In this document: positions 7,701 to 8,368 of the stretch, piece by piece
How the letters are laid out: each line of letters opens with the position of its first letter
Position numbering within the stretch: position 1 is the first letter of the stretch
Source of the DNA: FW021-bin31 sp964422465
GTDB taxonomy: Bacteria; Bacteroidota; Bacteroidia; Chitinophagales; Chitinophagaceae
NCBI GenBank assembly: GCA_964422465.1
Contig: CAYRBD010000117.1
Coordinates: 1 to 8,368, forward strand
DNA length: 8,368 nt
Reading direction: 5' to 3'
The notes under the pieces: generated by a model
The model's input: the letters and a program-made list of their open reading frames with translations, nothing else
Databases searched by the model: none
What the model was told of the DNA's origin: nothing
Translations under genes and position numbers: made by a program

Positions 7701-8266
7701 GATCCCACTTCAATGTTTTTAGTAGTAAATCCTACAAAACTCACTTCCAAAGTGGCATCCTCAGGCACCACTAATGAAAATCTCCCCTCTGCATCCGTTA
7801 CTGTCCCTGTTGTTGACCCTTTCACTTTTATCGTCACGCCCGCCAGCGGGTTCCCTTTCTCATCGGTAACCACACCTTGTATCTTATGTTGAAAGAAAAG
7901 ATTTTCTTTAGGTGAAATAACCACTAAGTTTTTATCAATTATCTTATAGCTGAGTGTGCTGTCCAGCAATTGCTCCATCACTTCTGGAAGCGTAGCATTT
8001 CGTATATCCAGGTGAACCGGATTCAGGTGCCTCAGGTATTTGTCATTGTAAAAGAAACGATAATCACTCTCCTTCTGGATCTTATCAAGTACCTTATTTA
8101 TTGATACATGGCTCATATTGATCGAGAATACTTCCTGCCCCTTTACGTGAGCAGATACCTGAATATAACTAACAAGGACAATCAGAAAGGAAAGTTTCAT
8201 ACATCTGAACAGTTTGTTTCCCCGCCACTGGGATTGTAGGTGGGAGAACAATTGATTATTTTTCAT
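4736..8266 (-). CDS. SusC/RagA-type TonB-dependent outer-membrane transporter with STN signalling domain
   Basis: A 1,176-aa outer-membrane importer energised by TonB. The ATG at 8266 is preferred to an in-frame TTG at 8290; an ATG at 8200 (residue 23) would also leave a good signal peptide, but a long n-region is common in Chitinophagaceae homologues. Domains in order: signal peptide (core about 23-39, mature start near QEVFSINM), STN domain (about 45-119), carboxypeptidase-regulatory-like domain (about 128-198), the VVVGYST segment typical of the family (208-214), plug (about 215-330) with the SusC signature LVLIDGVEGDPSMLN (281-295), then the 22-strand-type barrel to the end. Late family landmarks are YKDLNGDG (965-972), AYIRLKNVQLGYNF (1090-1103) and GQNLWLYTP (1122-1130). 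The chain ends in an aromatic residue (FNF), as outer-membrane barrels do. It is intact and of normal length for an STN-bearing SusC. STN domains contact FecR-type anti-sigma factors, so expression is probably induced by substrate through an ECF sigma/FecR pair expected upstream, outside the window. It is followed by its SusD partner after 48 bp. The transported substrate is unknown. Confidence 0.95.
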   Translation of the reverse strand: MKNNQLFSHLQSQWRGNKLFRCMKLSFLIVLVSYIQVSAHVKGQEVFSINMSHVSINKVLDKIQKESDYRFFYNDKYLRHLNPVHLDIRNATLPEVMEQLLDSTLSYKIIDKNLVVISPKENLFFQHKIQGVVTDEKGNPLAGVTIKVKGSTTGTVTDAEGRFSLVVPEDATLEVSFVGFTTKNIEVGSQTDFTIQLKTSSTGLNQLVVVGYSTQSKRNITGAVDQISGEEISSIPMTNINQGLQGMSPNVNIDILDGKPFAKPTINIRGATSIGEGGSALVLIDGVEGDPSMLNPNDIKSISVLKGPAASAEYGARAAFGVVQITTKDGVNKGFSLNFGARVGFKQPAVEPDFVTDGYTYVKNFYKAYQNGVGIVPKNINKTQPFSLEYLEEFKKHHDDPSLPDVVVNDQGDYVYYASTDWYHKLYKDWLTDQVYDFSASAGSDQASFILSGRYEKQGGLIRYNSDNYNMYNLRGKGRVKLLPWLTLKNNFHFARRSYFNPLNVGEGGGIWRNIQDEGHPSAPMLNPDGTITFSGVYTVGDLYYGKNGKDFKNQVAGDKIQLEGDFFEHKLRLTGNFSFENTRNDVSEKRVPVPYSTGPGNVSYVGQNQNWLRLTTTNTNYYALNLYAEYENTFAGKHNIDFTVGSNYESQIHDSTELQRNGLAFANANNINLALGEGISTAGGYFRWNIFGIFYQLNYNYDHRYLLTLSGRYDGNSKFPKDQRFGFFPSFAAGWVISQEPYWNVSRNVISELKIRASYGSLGNGNITPYTYQQELPIKKSSRIINGEQPQTISNPPVLPEGLTWETVTTSDVGLDLSLLSDRLTFSGDYYIRNTSNMFTQALVPPRVFGAVTPKGNYADLRTTGWGLTVSWADQINNVAGKKLNYKIGLNLSDNKAKITRFNNPDNILGSGNYYVGEMLDEIWGYVTEGIFQTEEQVEKHANQDKFLDPHTPDGKFGVGNLAYKDLNGDGVINDGDNTVDNPGDRRIIGNNHPRYRFGANINLNWNNFSLSAFFQGVGKRDWYPSSEGDYFWGQYNRPYNLIPKWQLKPGVIWSPDNPDAFLPKYVGYEAQSANDLGQAQTRYLMNVAYIRLKNVQLGYNFGTGVLSKIGIKKAEVYISGQNLWLYTPLHKIAPNIDPENGIAKSESDVSGGTAGDGLNYPILKSVIVGVSFNF

Positions 8267-8368
8267 ATTTTTGCGTTGAAGATTATACAAAAGGGGCGTA
8301 AATCCAGGTTATCAAGGGATAATTGCTCCGTTGCTTTCAGTTTATGGGGAGAGGGGTCGCTCTTCCTC
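8267..8368 (-). other. Upstream leader of the SusC/D-phospholipase operon; no identified gene
   Basis: These 102 bases should hold the 5' leader, and perhaps the promoter, of the SusC gene. No clear TAnnTTTG element is present. If the operon is driven by an ECF sigma factor, as the STN domain suggests, its promoter would not match that consensus anyway. One minus-strand frame is open from the edge to a TGA at 8265-8263 that overlaps the SusC ATG, but its 34 residues resemble nothing I recognise. Confidence 0.4.

Noticed and set aside
8281..8287. TATAATC resembling a sigma-70 -10 box on the minus strand
   Set aside because: Bacteroidota promoters use a different -7 consensus, no -35 element lies at proper spacing, and the leader to the ATG would be under ten bases.
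8267..8290. TTG start eight codons before the SusC ATG
   Set aside because: ATG at 8266 is a stronger start and gives the leader typical of the family.
8309..8322. Short inverted repeat TTATC-N4-GATAA upstream of SusC, possible operator
   Set aside because: Five-base arms in A/T-rich sequence are expected by chance; no second copy was seen elsewhere in the window.
8342..8368. GC-rich AGAG...CTCT stem at the right edge as a possible terminator of an upstream gene
   Set aside because: Four-base stem without a following T-run, and cut by the window edge.

Overview
The window looks like a piece of a Bacteroidota chromosome, probably Chitinophagales/Sphingobacteriales. It carries a classic SusC/SusD outer-membrane pair. 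The SusC has an N-terminal STN signalling domain and a long-n-region signal peptide of the kind common in Chitinophagaceae. Base composition is moderate to AT-rich, intergenic stretches are A/T-rich, and no start has a convincing Shine-Dalgarno. The family-level placement is inference from protein style; no rRNA or marker gene is present.

All genes lie on the minus strand, so the locus reads from right to left. 8368-8267: short upstream leader, no identifiable gene. 8266-4736: SusC/RagA-type TonB-dependent transporter with STN domain. 4687-2927: SusD/RagB-type surface lipoprotein, 48 bp after the SusC stop. 2864-333: Tat-exported phospholipase C of the phosphocholine-specific (Pseudomonas PlcN/PlcH-like) type, 62 bp after the SusD stop. 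254-1: start of a second SusC-like transporter, without an STN domain, cut by the window edge, with its own possible promoter in front.

The first three genes are closely spaced and probably form one operon. SusC and SusD should form a lidded outer-membrane importer. The STN domain predicts that this transporter also signals through a FecR-type anti-sigma factor to an ECF sigma factor, probably encoded just beyond 8368. The only catabolic enzyme visible is the phospholipase C, and no glycoside hydrolase is present. This makes the locus a candidate phospholipid or organic-phosphorus scavenging locus rather than a polysaccharide one. The second SusC suggests that a second SusC/D pair follows. 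No RNA gene, mobile element, CRISPR array or convincing terminator was seen.
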